DNA of 64,000 bases from Jatrophihabitans sp. (GTDB lineage: Bacteria; Actinomycetota; Actinomycetes; Mycobacteriales; Jatrophihabitantaceae), in contig DASWNX010000021.1 in NCBI GenBank assembly GCA_036399055.1, forward strand, positions 1 through 64,000. The letters are read 5' to 3'. This document shows, in pieces, positions 34,165 through 46,177 of this stretch (positions are counted from its first letter, which is position 1; the number at the start of each line of letters is the position of its first letter). A program made the position numbers and the translations under genes. The notes under the pieces were generated by a model. That model saw only the letters and a list, made by a program, of their open reading frames with translations, was not told the DNA's origin and ran no database searches.

Positions 34165-34812
34165 CTACGCCAGTGTGTACGCGCCGGCGAGGTCATCGGC
34201 CAGCGAACAGGCCGCCTGCTTGGCTGATTCGATCGCGGCGGCGCACACGGTGGGTGATTGGTCCATCGGCTGCGCGTTCACGCAGTGAAAGTCGACGATG
34301 CCCACGAATCCGAATATCTGTCGCAGATATGACTCCTCGGCGTCAAAGGAATGCATCGGACTGCCCAGCGAGTAATCTCCGCCTCGGCTCGTGACGCACA
34401 CCATCCGCTTGCCGTGCACCAGGCCGACCGGCACGCCGTGCTCGTTATAGCCGAACAGGTAGCGGGGCTGCACGATGGCGTCGATGTAGTACTTGAGCGC
34501 GTACGGAATGCTGAAGTTCCACATCGGCGCGGTGATCAGGTACACGTCGGCGGCCAGGAACTCCTCGATCAGCGTCTCGATGTGCGCCCAGGACTCGGCA
34601 TGGTCGGGATCGATGGGCCGGCCCACCATCAACCGGTACTTCGAGTCCATGTTCTGACCGTCGACCGGAGGCAGGTCCTCGGCGAACAGGTCCCGGGTGC
34701 GCACCTCGGACTCCGGGCGCTTGCTGTGCAGGCGCTCCAGAAACGCGTTGGAGATCTGCAGCGTGCGCGACCGGGCGGCTCGTGGCGTGGCGATGATGTG
34801 CAGGAGCTTCAT
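34165..34812 (-). CDS. azoR: FMN-dependent NADH-azoreductase / flavodoxin-fold quinone reductase
   Basis: Start ATG 34812 with GGAAGGGTGAG upstream. The 215-residue flavodoxin-like fold has the FMN phosphate loop PRAARSRTLQIS, the APMWNFSIPYALKYYIDAIVQP core typical of AzoR (PMYNF-type motif) and SRGGDYS. It uses NADH to reduce quinones or azo bonds in the cytoplasm. Single gene. Confidence 0.88.
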   Translation of the reverse strand: MKLLHIIATPRAARSRTLQISNAFLERLHSKRPESEVRTRDLFAEDLPPVDGQNMDSKYRLMVGRPIDPDHAESWAHIETLIEEFLAADVYLITAPMWNFSIPYALKYYIDAIVQPRYLFGYNEHGVPVGLVHGKRMVCVTSRGGDYSLGSPMHSFDAEESYLRQIFGFVGIVDFHCVNAQPMDQSPTVCAAAIESAKQAACSLADDLAGAYTLA

Positions 34813-35059
34813 GTGCGACTCACCCTTCCAGCGAATCTCCACATCCGGTCACGTGCGGGTCGCGACGCGTGCCGGGTGCACGACCCCCGTGGCCGTGTCG
34901 AGACAGCGAAACGTTATAGGTTACAAGCGTTTCCTGTCCCCCGGGCTGTACACACCAAGAGCTGATGGAGCTCCCCAAGATACCTGGGACAAATGCGCCC
35001 AATGGTTGGGAAACATGGCAGAAATCGGTGCTCACCGCCGGTGGAGTCAGAGGATCTGA

Positions 35060-35689
35060 TCAGTTAGACAGCGATGGGACTCCGGGACCGTTCAGAGAGT
35101 CGACAACGGTCGAGGCCCGCCCGGTGAGAAGGAGCAGAAGGGACAAGGCGGAGCCGGCCACCTCGGGTCCGGCTCCGACGGTCCAGTCAGTGTCGGTCGC
35201 CGTCAACCTCAGCCCGGCAAGGCGGCGCCTGGCGTTGAACGGCCACCCCATGGCCCAGACCCGCTCCAGACCCTCACGGCTGAACGCGGCCGGAACGGCG
35301 AACTCGCGCCCCAGCGGTATGGCGATGTCCTGACTGTGCACGATGGCGTCAAAGAGGCAGTTCCGCGCGTCTAGGACTCTGGCGACGTGCCGCTCGCTCG
35401 CGTGCTCGCGGATGGCGCCGACAATCTGGTCCGCGGGCCGGCTACCGTGACGCAGTGCCACGACGGTGTTGATGCGGTTCGGGTTGAACCCGGCGCGCGG
35501 CCCGACGCGCATCATCGACCACGTCGTGATCGTCGGGACCGACGACAAGTGGCCCGCCACGTCGCGCACGCGCCACCCTCGGCATAGGGACGGGGCATCC
35601 CACTCCGCCACAGTCAGGGAGTCCAGCAGATCGGCGACGCCTAGGCGCACCGTGCGAACCGCGGCCCAGTAAGCCTGCTCATCCGTCAT
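35060..35689 (-). CDS. maleylpyruvate isomerase / mycothiol-dependent DinB family protein
   Basis: This 209-residue protein opens with a DinB/mycothiol-maleylpyruvate isomerase N-domain: LLDSLTVAEWDAPSLCRGWRVRDVAGHLS (metal-ligand His in AGHLS), then DAIVHSQDIAIPLG (second His). Such enzymes use mycothiol to transform small electrophiles. It is divergent from a MarR gene, with a perfect operator between them, so it is probably the regulated target. Confidence 0.85.
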   Translation of the reverse strand: MTDEQAYWAAVRTVRLGVADLLDSLTVAEWDAPSLCRGWRVRDVAGHLSSVPTITTWSMMRVGPRAGFNPNRINTVVALRHGSRPADQIVGAIREHASERHVARVLDARNCLFDAIVHSQDIAIPLGREFAVPAAFSREGLERVWAMGWPFNARRRLAGLRLTATDTDWTVGAGPEVAGSALSLLLLLTGRASTVVDSLNGPGVPSLSN

Positions 35690-35741
35690 CGCAAAACCTT
35701 CAATCGCACGAACTCCAGCGCTGCGTGGACACCGTGATATT

Positions 35742-35758
35742 AGTCCGAATTTCGGACT
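35742..35758. promoter_or_regulatory. MarR-type operator between divergent genes
   Basis: AGTCCGAA-T-TTCGGACT is a perfect 8-base inverted repeat with a one-base centre. It lies 18 bases before the marR start codon and about 50 bases before the DinB-enzyme start. This placement fits autorepression plus control of the neighbour. Confidence 0.75.
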
Positions 35759-35775
35759 GATGCAATGATGTCACG

Positions 35776-36219
35776 GTGGCCGACAATGATGCTGCCGAGC
35801 TGAATCTCGGACTCTTGATGTTCATCCCGTACCGCTACCTGGAGTCGGCCGTGATGGCTGCCCTCAAGTCGCACGGCCATGACATCCCCCTAAACCAGGC
35901 CCGGGTGTTCCAGCGAATCGGCCCGGGGGGCACCCGGCTGGCTGACCTCGCCGAGGCCGCCCAAATCAGCAAGCAGACACTGGGCTCCATCGTCGACCAG
36001 CTCGAACGAGCCGGCTACGTCGAGCGGATCGCCGACCCCACCGACGCCCGCGCCCGGCTGGTGACCATGACGACCAGGGGGCGGGAGCTCGTCGAGCTGA
36101 GCGCCCCCGTGGTGCGTGCTGTGGAGGCCAGCTGGGAGGCCCACTTGGGTAAGACCCGGAGCAGGCAGCTTAGGCAAGCCCTGATCGCGCTGCGTGAGAT
36201 AACCGACCCCTACAGTTAG
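35776..36219 (+). CDS. MarR-family transcriptional regulator
   Basis: The GTG-started, 147-residue product is a winged helix-turn-helix protein: NQARVFQRIGPGGTRLADLAEAAQISKQTLGSIVDQLERAGYVERIADPTDARARLV is the canonical MarR recognition helix and wing (DxRxR). Dimerisation helices lie at both ends. It probably binds the palindrome at 35742-35758 and controls itself and the mycothiol-type enzyme in response to an electrophile. Confidence 0.9.
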   Translation: MADNDAAELNLGLLMFIPYRYLESAVMAALKSHGHDIPLNQARVFQRIGPGGTRLADLAEAAQISKQTLGSIVDQLERAGYVERIADPTDARARLVTMTTRGRELVELSAPVVRAVEASWEAHLGKTRSRQLRQALIALREITDPYS

Positions 36220-36340
36220 GCCAGCCTCGCAGAGTTCTCGACTGCGCGAGGACAAGTGCGCAGACATCTGGCAGGCCTGCTAACAGAAAGCGCCTCTTGA
36301 TGCGAGGATGGCCCTTTCCTACGCACCCTGGGAGCATTTC

Positions 36341-37159
36341 ATGCACCGTACGTTCATGGCGCGCGCGGCCACCGCCGCCTGCGCGCTCGTCCTGCTCGCC
36401 GGCTGCGGAGGCGGCGACGACGAGGCCACCGACGCCGGAAAGTCCAGCGGCGCCAGCAGCAGCATCAAGTTGATCAAGGCAGGCGAGCTGACGACCTGCA
36501 CGCACCTGCCCTACCCGCCGTTCCAGTCCGCAGAAGGCGGCAAGGTGGTCGGCTTCGACGTCGACCTCATCGACCTGGTCGCCAAGGACATCGGCGCCAA
36601 GCAGGCCATCTTCGACACCCCGTTCGAGAACATCAAGACCGGCGCCGCCCTCAACGCCGGTCAATGCGACGTCGCGGCGGCCGGCATGACGATCACCGAA
36701 GAGCGCAAGAAGAACCTCGACTTCTCCGAGCCGTACTTCGACGCCACCCAGGCGTTGCTGGCCAAGAAGGGGTCGGGCATCACCTCGCTCGATTCGGCCA
36801 AGGGCAAGAAGGTCGGCTCGCAGGCCTCCACCACCGGCGAGGACTACGTCAAGGAGCACGGCGCTGACCCGGTCTCCTTCGAGACCTCCGACGCCGAGCT
36901 CAACGGCCTTCGCAGCGGCCAGGTGGACGTGATCGTGCAGGACCTGCCGGTGGTCAACGGCTGGCTCAAGGATCCAGCCAACGCCGACTTCGAGATCGTG
37001 GCCAACCTCGACACCGGCGAGCAGTACGGCTTCGCCGTGAAGAAGGACGGCAACGACGAGCTGCTCGCCAAGATCAACGCCGCTCTTGCTAAGGCCAAGA
37101 GCGACGGCACCTATGACACCCTCTACACCAAGTGGATCGGCGCCAAGCCGGCTAGCTGA
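36341..37159 (+). CDS. polar amino acid ABC transporter substrate-binding lipoprotein
   Basis: Start ATG 36341 with GGGAG upstream. The 272-residue product has signal peptide and lipobox LLAGC, then the SBP_bac_3 fold: LTTCTHLPYPPFQS, GFDVDLIDLVAKDIG, DVAAAGMTITEERKKNLDFSEPYFDATQALL and YDTLYTKWIG. It captures a polar amino acid outside the membrane for the permease and ATPase encoded next. Confidence 0.93.
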   Translation: MHRTFMARAATAACALVLLAGCGGGDDEATDAGKSSGASSSIKLIKAGELTTCTHLPYPPFQSAEGGKVVGFDVDLIDLVAKDIGAKQAIFDTPFENIKTGAALNAGQCDVAAAGMTITEERKKNLDFSEPYFDATQALLAKKGSGITSLDSAKGKKVGSQASTTGEDYVKEHGADPVSFETSDAELNGLRSGQVDVIVQDLPVVNGWLKDPANADFEIVANLDTGEQYGFAVKKDGNDELLAKINAALAKAKSDGTYDTLYTKWIGAKPAS

Positions 37160-37223
37160 GAAGACCTCGTCCTGGCGGGCCCGGCGGGCGCGCACCAGCC
37201 TGGAAGAGCCCAGCCACGAACGG

Positions 37224-38087
37224 ATGCCCATGGCCACCAGCACCTCAAGCGCCGAGACCACGCCTGCCAGCACCGCAGGCGTGCGCCGATCACGGCTGAC
37301 CCGCCGGCAGCGCCGGCGGGTCAGCCTGGGCGTCCAGTACGCGTTGTTCGTGGCGGTCCTGGTCATCGTGGCCTTGGTGGCCGACTGGGAGACGCTGCGG
37401 CAGAACTTCGCCCGCGGCGAGATCGCCCGGGAGATGTTCCCCGGAGTGCTCACGGTGGCGTTGAAGAACACCGTGATCTACACCCTGACCGGCTTCGCCG
37501 GCGGGTTGCTGCTCGGCGTGCTGCTCGCCCTGATGCGGCTGTCGTCGGTGCCGCCCTACCGCTGGCTCGCGGCGGCCTACATCGAGGTCTTCCGCGGGCT
37601 GCCGGCGCTGCTCATCTTCATCTTCGTGGGCGTCGGAGTGCCGCTGGCGTTCCCCGGGACCAAGATCCCGGGCGGCACCGTCGGCAAGGTCGCGCTGGCG
37701 CTGGCGCTGGTGTCAGCGGCCTACATGGCCGAGACCGTGCGCGCCGGAATCCAAGCCGTGCCCCGCGGCCAGCGAGAGGCAGCCCGGTCACTGGGCATGT
37801 CCAGCGGCCGGGCGATGGTCAGCATCGTCATCCCGCAGGCCTTTCGCATCATCGTGCCACCGCTGACCAACGAGCTGGTGCTGCTGTTCAAGGACAGCAG
37901 CCTGGTGCTCTTTCTCGGCGTGCAGCTCGGTGACCGCGAGCTCACCAAGTTCGGCCGGGACCTGGCCAGCACCAAGGCCAACATCACCCCGATCCTGATC
38001 GCGGGCCTGTGCTATCTGATCATCACCATTCCCCTGAGCTACCTCGCACGACGGCTCGAGGCCCGCAACGCGAAGGCGAACGCATGA
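37224..38087 (+). CDS. polar amino acid ABC transporter permease
   Basis: Start ATG 37224 (a second ATG two codons later). The 287-residue product has a basic N-terminus, then about five helices with the HisM-type entry [29 protein letters not shown] and the EAA-type loop [39 protein letters not shown]. It forms the importer channel. The ATPase gene overlaps its end as ATGA. Confidence 0.92.
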   Translation: MPMATSTSSAETTPASTAGVRRSRLTRRQRRRVSLGVQYALFVAVLVIVALVADWETLRQNFARGEIAREMFPGVLTVALKNTVIYTLTGFAGGLLLGVLLALMRLSSVPPYRWLAAAYIEVFRGLPALLIFIFVGVGVPLAFPGTKIPGGTVGKVALALALVSAAYMAETVRAGIQAVPRGQREAARSLGMSSGRAMVSIVIPQAFRIIVPPLTNELVLLFKDSSLVLFLGVQLGDRELTKFGRDLASTKANITPILIAGLCYLIITIPLSYLARRLEARNAKANA

Positions 38088-38896
38088 GTCTCGACCCGAT
38101 CACCGACGGCGCCGAAGCCGGCCGTAGCCGTCAGGACGCAGCGATCGACGTCCGCGCCCTGCACAAATCCTTCGGCGCCAACCACGTCCTGCGCGGCATC
38201 GACTTTCACGTCGCGCGCGGCGAGGTGGTGTGCGTCATCGGGCCCTCCGGCTCGGGCAAGTCCACGCTGCTGCGCTGCATCAACCTGCTCGAAGAGCCGC
38301 AGTCCGGCGAGGTCTACGTCGGCGGTGTGGAGATCACCGACCCCGATGTCGACATCGACGCGGTCCGGCGCCGGATCGGCATGGTCTTCCAGTCGTTCAA
38401 CCTGTTTCCGCACCTGACCGTGCTTGAGAACCTCACCATCGCCCAGCGCCGGGTGCTGCGCCGGCCCAAGGCCCAAGCCGAGCAACTGGCCCACGCCAAC
38501 CTCGCGAAAGTCGGGCTGTCGGACAAGGCGAACGCCTACCCGGCGCAGCTGTCGGGCGGCCAGCAACAGCGTGCGGCGATCGCGCGCTCGCTGTCGATGG
38601 GCCCGGACGTGATGCTGTTCGACGAGCCGACCTCGGCCCTGGACCCCGAGCTGGTCGGTGACGTGCTGGCGGTGATGCGCGACCTCGCGGCCGAGGGCAT
38701 GACCATGATGGTGGTGACGCACGAGATGAGCTTCGCCCGCGAAGTCGCGCACCGGGTGGTGTTCATGGACGGCGGGGTCGTGGTCGAGGAAGGCAGCCCG
38801 GAGCAGGTGATCGCCGCCCCGCAGCACGAGCGCACCCGATCGTTTTTGGCCCGCGTGCTCGATCCGGCCGCGGCCAAGGGGCCCATCGAGAGCTAA
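38084..38896 (+). CDS. polar amino acid ABC transporter ATP-binding protein
   Basis: Start ATG 38084, overlapping the permease stop. In 270 residues: Walker [11 protein letters not shown]-loop [16 protein letters not shown], signature [15 protein letters not shown], Walker [15 protein letters not shown] and switch His [12 protein letters not shown]. It is of the GlnQ/HisP type and energises the importer with its two upstream genes. Confidence 0.95.
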   Translation: MSLDPITDGAEAGRSRQDAAIDVRALHKSFGANHVLRGIDFHVARGEVVCVIGPSGSGKSTLLRCINLLEEPQSGEVYVGGVEITDPDVDIDAVRRRIGMVFQSFNLFPHLTVLENLTIAQRRVLRRPKAQAEQLAHANLAKVGLSDKANAYPAQLSGGQQQRAAIARSLSMGPDVMLFDEPTSALDPELVGDVLAVMRDLAAEGMTMMVVTHEMSFAREVAHRVVFMDGGVVVEEGSPEQVIAAPQHERTRSFLARVLDPAAAKGPIES

Positions 38897-38951
38897 CCGT
38901 GCCTGGCTGGGCTGCCGGTTACTGCATTGGGGCAATGCTTATCCCACGAAA

Positions 38952-39014
38952 CTTGCGTCCAACGAGGCTTGCGTCCAGCGACGCTTGCGTCAGCGAGGCT
39001 TGCGTCTAGCGACG
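38952..39014. repeat. imperfect ~16-bp tandem repeat, four units
   Basis: Units CTTGCGTCCAACGAGG, CTTGCGTCCAGCGACG, CTTGCGTCAGCGAGG and CTTGCGTCTAGCGACG follow one another in the convergent gap between the ABC importer and the DUF1353 gene. Role unknown; it may be a relic of slippage. Confidence 0.85.
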
Positions 39015-39050
39015 CTGGCGCCAGTGACCCTTATGCCCATAGCGACGCCG

Positions 39051-40091
39051 TCACTTCGGCGCTCCGAGCAACGGGCCGACGACAGGCTCGTCGTCCTGGA
39101 ACCCGCGCACGGCCCAGCTGATCAGATCCGGCAGCGCCAGCGTCAGCTGAACCAGCGTGGTGAGCAGCACCACCGGCAGGATCAGCGGAGCGAGCAGCAC
39201 CGCGATCAACGCGACCCGCACGTCGGTGAGCGACCCGAGCGCGAGCGCGGCGAGTAGCAGGCCGCCTGCCGCCACCGCATGCCAGGACAGCGAACGCAGC
39301 GCCGATGGCGCGTCAGGCCCGGCGCCGGCCAGGCAGGCCACCGTCGTGACCAGGCTCAGCGGTATGGCGGCTATGAAGACCCAACGCCGCAACACCGCCA
39401 TCAGCACCGCGACGCCGAGCATCACCGACCAGAACGCCCGGTCCGACAGCCAGCCCTCGACTCGCGGCGGCCCACCACCGAGGGCCACGGTGAGCGCGTG
39501 CAGGCCGAGGACCGCGGCGGCGAACGCCAGCGCCGCCAGCGCGATGGCAAGCACCCTGCGGTAGATGAAGAACCGCCCGTAGGACACGCCGGTCCAGAAG
39601 ATCCAGCGCCGCGCCGGGCCGACGCCTTCAGAACGCAGCGTCTCGCGAAAGAGGTCATCAGCCTCGGTGCGGATCTGCGTCGGGGTCCGGCCCGGCGGGA
39701 TGGGCCGACCGGCGGCGTCACGGTCGTCCGGGTGGGCGGCGATCACGCCATCGGCGACGTCACAGAGGTGGTCGTGCAGCAGCGCCGATCGCAGGTGCTG
39801 GCCATAGGGCCCGAGAATCCCCCACAGAAACCCTGGCACGGACGTGAGGTCGGTGCCTTGGCCTGGTTCCCCGATGCCCCCGGTGTGCGCCGGCGCCACG
39901 AAGTACCGGCCGTCCTCGGCGACGTAGCCGTAGGCCTCACCGAGCTGCCAGCGTGGCGAGCGCGCCCGCGCGGCGCTGCCCTGCGGCAAGCGCTCCCTGA
40001 CCTCTCGCACCGAGAAGAACGTCAGCGCCAAGGGATCGGGCGGGGCGTCAGCCGGGCTGTCGGGATCGAGGCGACGGGCGACGAATGGCAT
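39051..40091 (-). CDS. DUF1353 family membrane protein
   Basis: This 346-residue product starts at ATG 40091 (two earlier ATGs are possible). The N-terminal domain carries the DUF1353 core TDLTSVPGFLWGILGPYGQHLRSALLHDHLCDV. The C-terminal half has about five helices (about 170-330). DUF1353 is often phage-derived, where it is soluble; this membrane fusion is the actinobacterial form. Function is unknown. Confidence 0.8.
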   Translation of the reverse strand: MPFVARRLDPDSPADAPPDPLALTFFSVREVRERLPQGSAARARSPRWQLGEAYGYVAEDGRYFVAPAHTGGIGEPGQGTDLTSVPGFLWGILGPYGQHLRSALLHDHLCDVADGVIAAHPDDRDAAGRPIPPGRTPTQIRTEADDLFRETLRSEGVGPARRWIFWTGVSYGRFFIYRRVLAIALAALAFAAAVLGLHALTVALGGGPPRVEGWLSDRAFWSVMLGVAVLMAVLRRWVFIAAIPLSLVTTVACLAGAGPDAPSALRSLSWHAVAAGGLLLAALALGSLTDVRVALIAVLLAPLILPVVLLTTLVQLTLALPDLISWAVRGFQDDEPVVGPLLGAPK

Positions 40092-40307
40092 GCGCGCGAG
40101 CATGCCGGGGCGCATCGCCGTTGTCCACAACGCCGTTCGCGGCTGTCGGAGCTGGGCGCCAGGCTGCGCAGCCGCCCCTGTTGGTGGGCAGAAAACGCCA
40201 CTCCGCCGCCGCGGCCACGGCGCAGGGTGAGTCGGCTCAGCGACGCACCCTGACGGATCGGCTCGGCAAACGCGGTCTGAGCGGCAACCTCTGCGACTAT
40301 CTGGGGC

Positions 40308-41942
40308 ATGGGGAGCGACTCGGAACCGGGCAGCGCCGGCGTCGAGACAACCCTGGCTGAGGCCAGCCAGCTGACCCTCGGCCACCCAGGTCTCAGTGAG
40401 CCCGAACTCATGCGCGTGGCGCTGGAGGATGCTCTGGCCGCGGCCCAACACAAGCAGGCCGCTGCCCGGGCCCGGTTGACCGAGGCTCACGAAGAAGCCC
40501 AGTCGCTGATCGGCGACGCCACCCACCAGGCGATGCTGGTCGCCGCCGCCGCCGAACAGGCCGCCGAGCACATCCTGGCCCACGCCCAGGCCGAGGCGGA
40601 TCAGGAGCGGTCGCAGGCCAAGCTGACCGCCACCGCCTTCCGCGCCCAGGCCGAGCAGGTCCTGCTCGGCGCCCAGCGCGAAGCCGATCAGCGGCACGCC
40701 CACCTGGCAGCCGATCTGACCCGGTCCTGGAACGAGCACGAGCGCGAGCTTCGCGAGCTTCTCGCCGGCGCGCAGGCCGAAGCCGGCGCCGTGCGGACCG
40801 CGGCAGACCAGCAGGCGGCCACCGTGCTCGATCAGGCGCGGCGCCAGGCGGCTGGGATGCTGAGCGCCGCCGAGGACTTCCTGGAGGACGCCGAGCGGGA
40901 CGCGGCAGCCCGCCGGCTTGCGGTCACCCGGGAGTCGAGGGCCGTGCTCGATCAGGCCCGGGACCAGGCGGCTCGCGAACTGGCCGCCGCCGCCGAGCAG
41001 ACCGCCTGGGCGCAGCAGGTCGTGACCGGCCTGATCGACACCGCGACTGCCGAGGCCAGCCGCATCCGCGACCAGTCGCATGCCGAGGCCGCCGCGGTGC
41101 TGCGCCAGGCGCGGCTGCGGCTAGGCGGTGTGCTGGCTTCGGCGTCTGAAAAACTCCGCCGGCGGCGCAGCGAGCTTGAGGACGACCTGCACGCCGCCGC
41201 CGACAGCGACCGGCAGCGGCTGGCGGAGGTGGCGGCCGAGTCGGCAGCCGTGCTGGCGCGGGCCCGCCAGCAGGCCGAAGCGACGATCGCCCACGCCGAT
41301 GAGTCCGCCGCCGGGCGCCATGATCGCGCCGAGCGCCGGCTGGCCGAGGCCGAGGCAGGCGCCCGCGCGGTCCGTGAGCAGGTGGCCGAGCAGGTCGGCC
41401 AGTCGCAGCGGGAGATGTATGAGGCGCGGCGCGCGGCCAAGGCCCAAGCGAGCCTGACGATCAGCGACGCTCGCGCCGAGGCCGAGGAGGTGCGGGCCCT
41501 GGCGCACCGACTACTGGCCGAGGCCCAGGCGGAGGTGGCGTTGCTCACCGAGCGCCGCGATGCCATGGTCGCCGAGCTCGGCCAGCTGTCCGCGGTGTTC
41601 GAGGCGCTGGCCGCCCCGGACGAGCAGGGCCGCTCGCAGGAGACAGCGGCGCCCGCTGGAGCCGTTGCCGCTGAGGCGGTGCTCGACAGCACACCGGCCC
41701 AGACCGGGCAGATCGAGACCGGGCAGATCGAGACCGCGCAGATCCCGGCCCGGCCGAGCTGGGATTGGGCCGATCCGGAATCGGCCGTCCAGGACCGGCT
41801 GGCCGAAGGCGCCGAGGAGCTGGACAGCCACTTCTTACTCGAGCAGATGATGAGAGCCGCGAATGATCCAGAACGGCAGCGAGGCCATTGGCGTAGCTCT
41901 GCGCGGCTCCGAGCCCGCGGTGGTCGATCGGCGGCTAGCTGA
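40308..41942 (+). CDS. long coiled-coil (DivIVA/Scy/FilP-like) scaffold protein
   Basis: The 544 residues are almost wholly Ala/Glu/Arg/Gln-rich heptads from about 30 to 425 ([30 protein letters not shown] and so on), with periodic AEA.A.L.QA segments. No catalytic motif is visible. A Pro/Gln tail contains a short TGQIE repeat (41702-41746) and the end [11 protein letters not shown]. Such proteins form cytoskeletal or polar scaffolds in actinobacteria; the DivIVA N-terminal motif is not seen, so the family is uncertain. Confidence 0.75.
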   Translation: MGSDSEPGSAGVETTLAEASQLTLGHPGLSEPELMRVALEDALAAAQHKQAAARARLTEAHEEAQSLIGDATHQAMLVAAAAEQAAEHILAHAQAEADQERSQAKLTATAFRAQAEQVLLGAQREADQRHAHLAADLTRSWNEHERELRELLAGAQAEAGAVRTAADQQAATVLDQARRQAAGMLSAAEDFLEDAERDAAARRLAVTRESRAVLDQARDQAARELAAAAEQTAWAQQVVTGLIDTATAEASRIRDQSHAEAAAVLRQARLRLGGVLASASEKLRRRRSELEDDLHAAADSDRQRLAEVAAESAAVLARARQQAEATIAHADESAAGRHDRAERRLAEAEAGARAVREQVAEQVGQSQREMYEARRAAKAQASLTISDARAEAEEVRALAHRLLAEAQAEVALLTERRDAMVAELGQLSAVFEALAAPDEQGRSQETAAPAGAVAAEAVLDSTPAQTGQIETGQIETAQIPARPSWDWADPESAVQDRLAEGAEELDSHFLLEQMMRAANDPERQRGHWRSSARLRARGGRSAAS

Positions 41943-42253
41943 GCTGACCGCCGCGGCACTGGCCGCCGCGAGCGGCATTCGGCCCTGCGCCGAGGATCTC
42001 GGCACGACGTGGGACGATCTCGAAGGTGACCGGCAGACCCGCCCGGCGCACCCGGCGCAGGACGCGCTGCGCGGCGGTCAGGCTGGCGATGTCCAGCCTT
42101 CTCATGCGTCCTCTGCCCGGGCGATCCTGAGCAGGCCCACGACGGCAGAAGTGACTATGACGGTTGTTCAGCACCGATGAGCGCCGGGCGCCGCCGAAGC
42201 CACAGGGCGAGGGCGGCCCCGTCCACAGAGGAAGCCTCACAGAGGGAGACAGG
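41943..42253. other. 311-base gap upstream of the UvrA-like gene
   Basis: A possible 105-codon plus-strand frame (41863-42180) begins inside the preceding gene and has no ribosome site or recognisable similarity, so I do not annotate it. AGAGGGAGACAGG before 42254 is the ribosome site of the next gene. Confidence 0.4.
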
Positions 42254-44659
<2,406 letters not shown>

Positions 44660-44683
44660 GGTTGGGGCCAGGCGCGGCAGCCC

Positions 44684-45217
44684 TCAGGCCTGGGGCAGCC
44701 GCGGGTACTCCCGCCGGCTGGTGTCGGCCTCGATGAGCCGGTTCAGGGTCTGCTGGACGTCGTTGGCCCCGGGGATGTCGACCAGCGTCTCCTGCCCGTG
44801 CTCGCCGGCGGACTCGATGTGCAGGGTGCCCGAGCGAAAGACCCGGTCCCACAGGCTCTGCTCGTAGGCCACATCGCTGATCCGGCCGAGCGTGATGTCG
44901 CGCCCGGTGTGCTTGAACACCCCGCGCCGGATCAACACCCGGCGGTCGGTGATCACGTAGTGGGTGGATCGCCAGCGGATGACCGGCGCCAAGGTCAACC
45001 AGGTCGCCAGCACCAGCGCCAGAGCCAGCAGCGCCAGCAGCAAGACCTGCCGGGTGCCCTCGTTGTCCTGACCCTCAGGCAGGAAGGCCAGGCCGGCGCC
45101 GGTCAGCCCGCAGATGACCAGGAAGGCCGACACCGCCGGAACGAGCGTCAACCAGTGCGGATGCAGGTGCTCGACGATCTCCTCGTCCTCGTTGATCAAC
45201 TTCTCTGGATAAGGCAC
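44684..45217 (-). CDS. membrane PH-domain (bPH_2) protein, Rv3278c-like
   Basis: This 177-residue protein has two adjacent helices (about 23-46 and 60-80) and a bacterial PH domain (YVITDRRVLIRRGVFKHTGRDITLGRISDVAYEQSLWDRVFRSGTLHI). The gene order with birA and accD5/accE5 matches M. tuberculosis Rv3278c-Rv3281, supporting orthology. Role unknown; anchored at the membrane. Confidence 0.85.
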   Translation of the reverse strand: MPYPEKLINEDEEIVEHLHPHWLTLVPAVSAFLVICGLTGAGLAFLPEGQDNEGTRQVLLLALLALALVLATWLTLAPVIRWRSTHYVITDRRVLIRRGVFKHTGRDITLGRISDVAYEQSLWDRVFRSGTLHIESAGEHGQETLVDIPGANDVQQTLNRLIEADTSRREYPRLPQA

Positions 45218-45261
45218 GTGCCTACCCCCCCGTCAAGCGCGGCAATCGTGTTCAGTTCACG

Positions 45262-46065
45262 TTAGCGAATAACTCCACGTACGTGGGTGACGTCTCCGGC
45301 GGCCACCGGCACCAGCGCGCCCCCGCCGGTAGGCCGCACCAGCAGCCGGCCGCCCTCGTCGAGGTCCAGCGCCCGGCCGAGCAGGACGTGACTGCCGAGC
45401 TCTACCGACACCTCACTGCCCAGCGTCGCGCACACGGCGCGGTACCCGCTGGCCAGCCCGCTCGATCCGGCATCGCCGCCGTGCGCCTGCCAGGCGGTGT
45501 AGAGCCCGTCGAACCGACCCAGAAAATCCACCAGCAACTCGGCGCGGTCAAGCTCGCGATGGCCTTCGAGCAGCAGCGAGGTCGCCGTCTCGACCGGCAG
45601 CTCGGCCTGGCTGGTCACGACGTTCAGGCCAACCCCGACGACCACCGCCCCCGCGCCGGACTGCACCAGGATCCCGGCCGCCTTGGCGCCTCGCGGCCCG
45701 AGCAGCAGGTCGTTGGGCCACTTCAGCCGGGCAGCCGGGCCGAGTGTGCGAGCCAGTGCCAGCCCGGTCAGCAACGGCAGCCAGCCCCACGTCGGCGCCG
45801 GCGGCGCAGGGCGCAGCAGCACTGAGAACGTCAGGCCCTTTCCTGCCGGTGACACCCAGCTGCGGCCGAGCCGTCCCCGGCCCCCTGACTGCAGCTCGGC
45901 GACCAGCACAGTGCCGGCCGCCGCGCCGGCCGCCGCGGCGGCGAGCAGGTCGGCGTTGGTGGAGCCGGTCTCGGGCACCGCCTCGACCAGCCACCGTCCG
46001 GCCAGCCGGGCGGTGACCGCGTCGGCGTCCAGCGGTTGAGCGGGCTCGTGCCTCGGGTGGGTCAT
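45262..46065 (-). CDS. birA: biotin-[acetyl-CoA-carboxylase] ligase
   Basis: This 267-residue protein has biotin-ligase motifs GSTNADL, GGRGRLGRSW (biotinyl-AMP loop), LKWPNDLLL and KAAGILVQS, with a C-terminal SH3-like domain. No N-terminal HTH is present, so it is a class I ligase without repressor function. It attaches biotin to the lysine of the carrier domain encoded at 54594-56363. It is divergent from the accD5-like gene. Confidence 0.93.
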   Translation of the reverse strand: MTHPRHEPAQPLDADAVTARLAGRWLVEAVPETGSTNADLLAAAAAGAAAGTVLVAELQSGGRGRLGRSWVSPAGKGLTFSVLLRPAPPAPTWGWLPLLTGLALARTLGPAARLKWPNDLLLGPRGAKAAGILVQSGAGAVVVGVGLNVVTSQAELPVETATSLLLEGHRELDRAELLVDFLGRFDGLYTAWQAHGGDAGSSGLASGYRAVCATLGSEVSVELGSHVLLGRALDLDEGGRLLVRPTGGGALVPVAAGDVTHVRGVIR

Positions 46066-46177
46066 GACTCATTGTCGCCACCACACTCCGGCGCCGGACG
46101 CGCAACAGGCCGACCCGGTCGCGAGGTCGGTCACTACGTAAGCCTGCGCGGCGCCTGTCGGTCTAGGCTCAGCGCTC

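Noticed and set aside
38952-39014. Repeat array considered as a CRISPR
   Set aside because: Units are contiguous without spacers, and no cas gene is present.
41863-42180. 105-codon plus-strand frame after the coiled-coil gene
   Set aside because: It begins inside the preceding gene in another frame with no ribosome site, and its composition is that of read-through.
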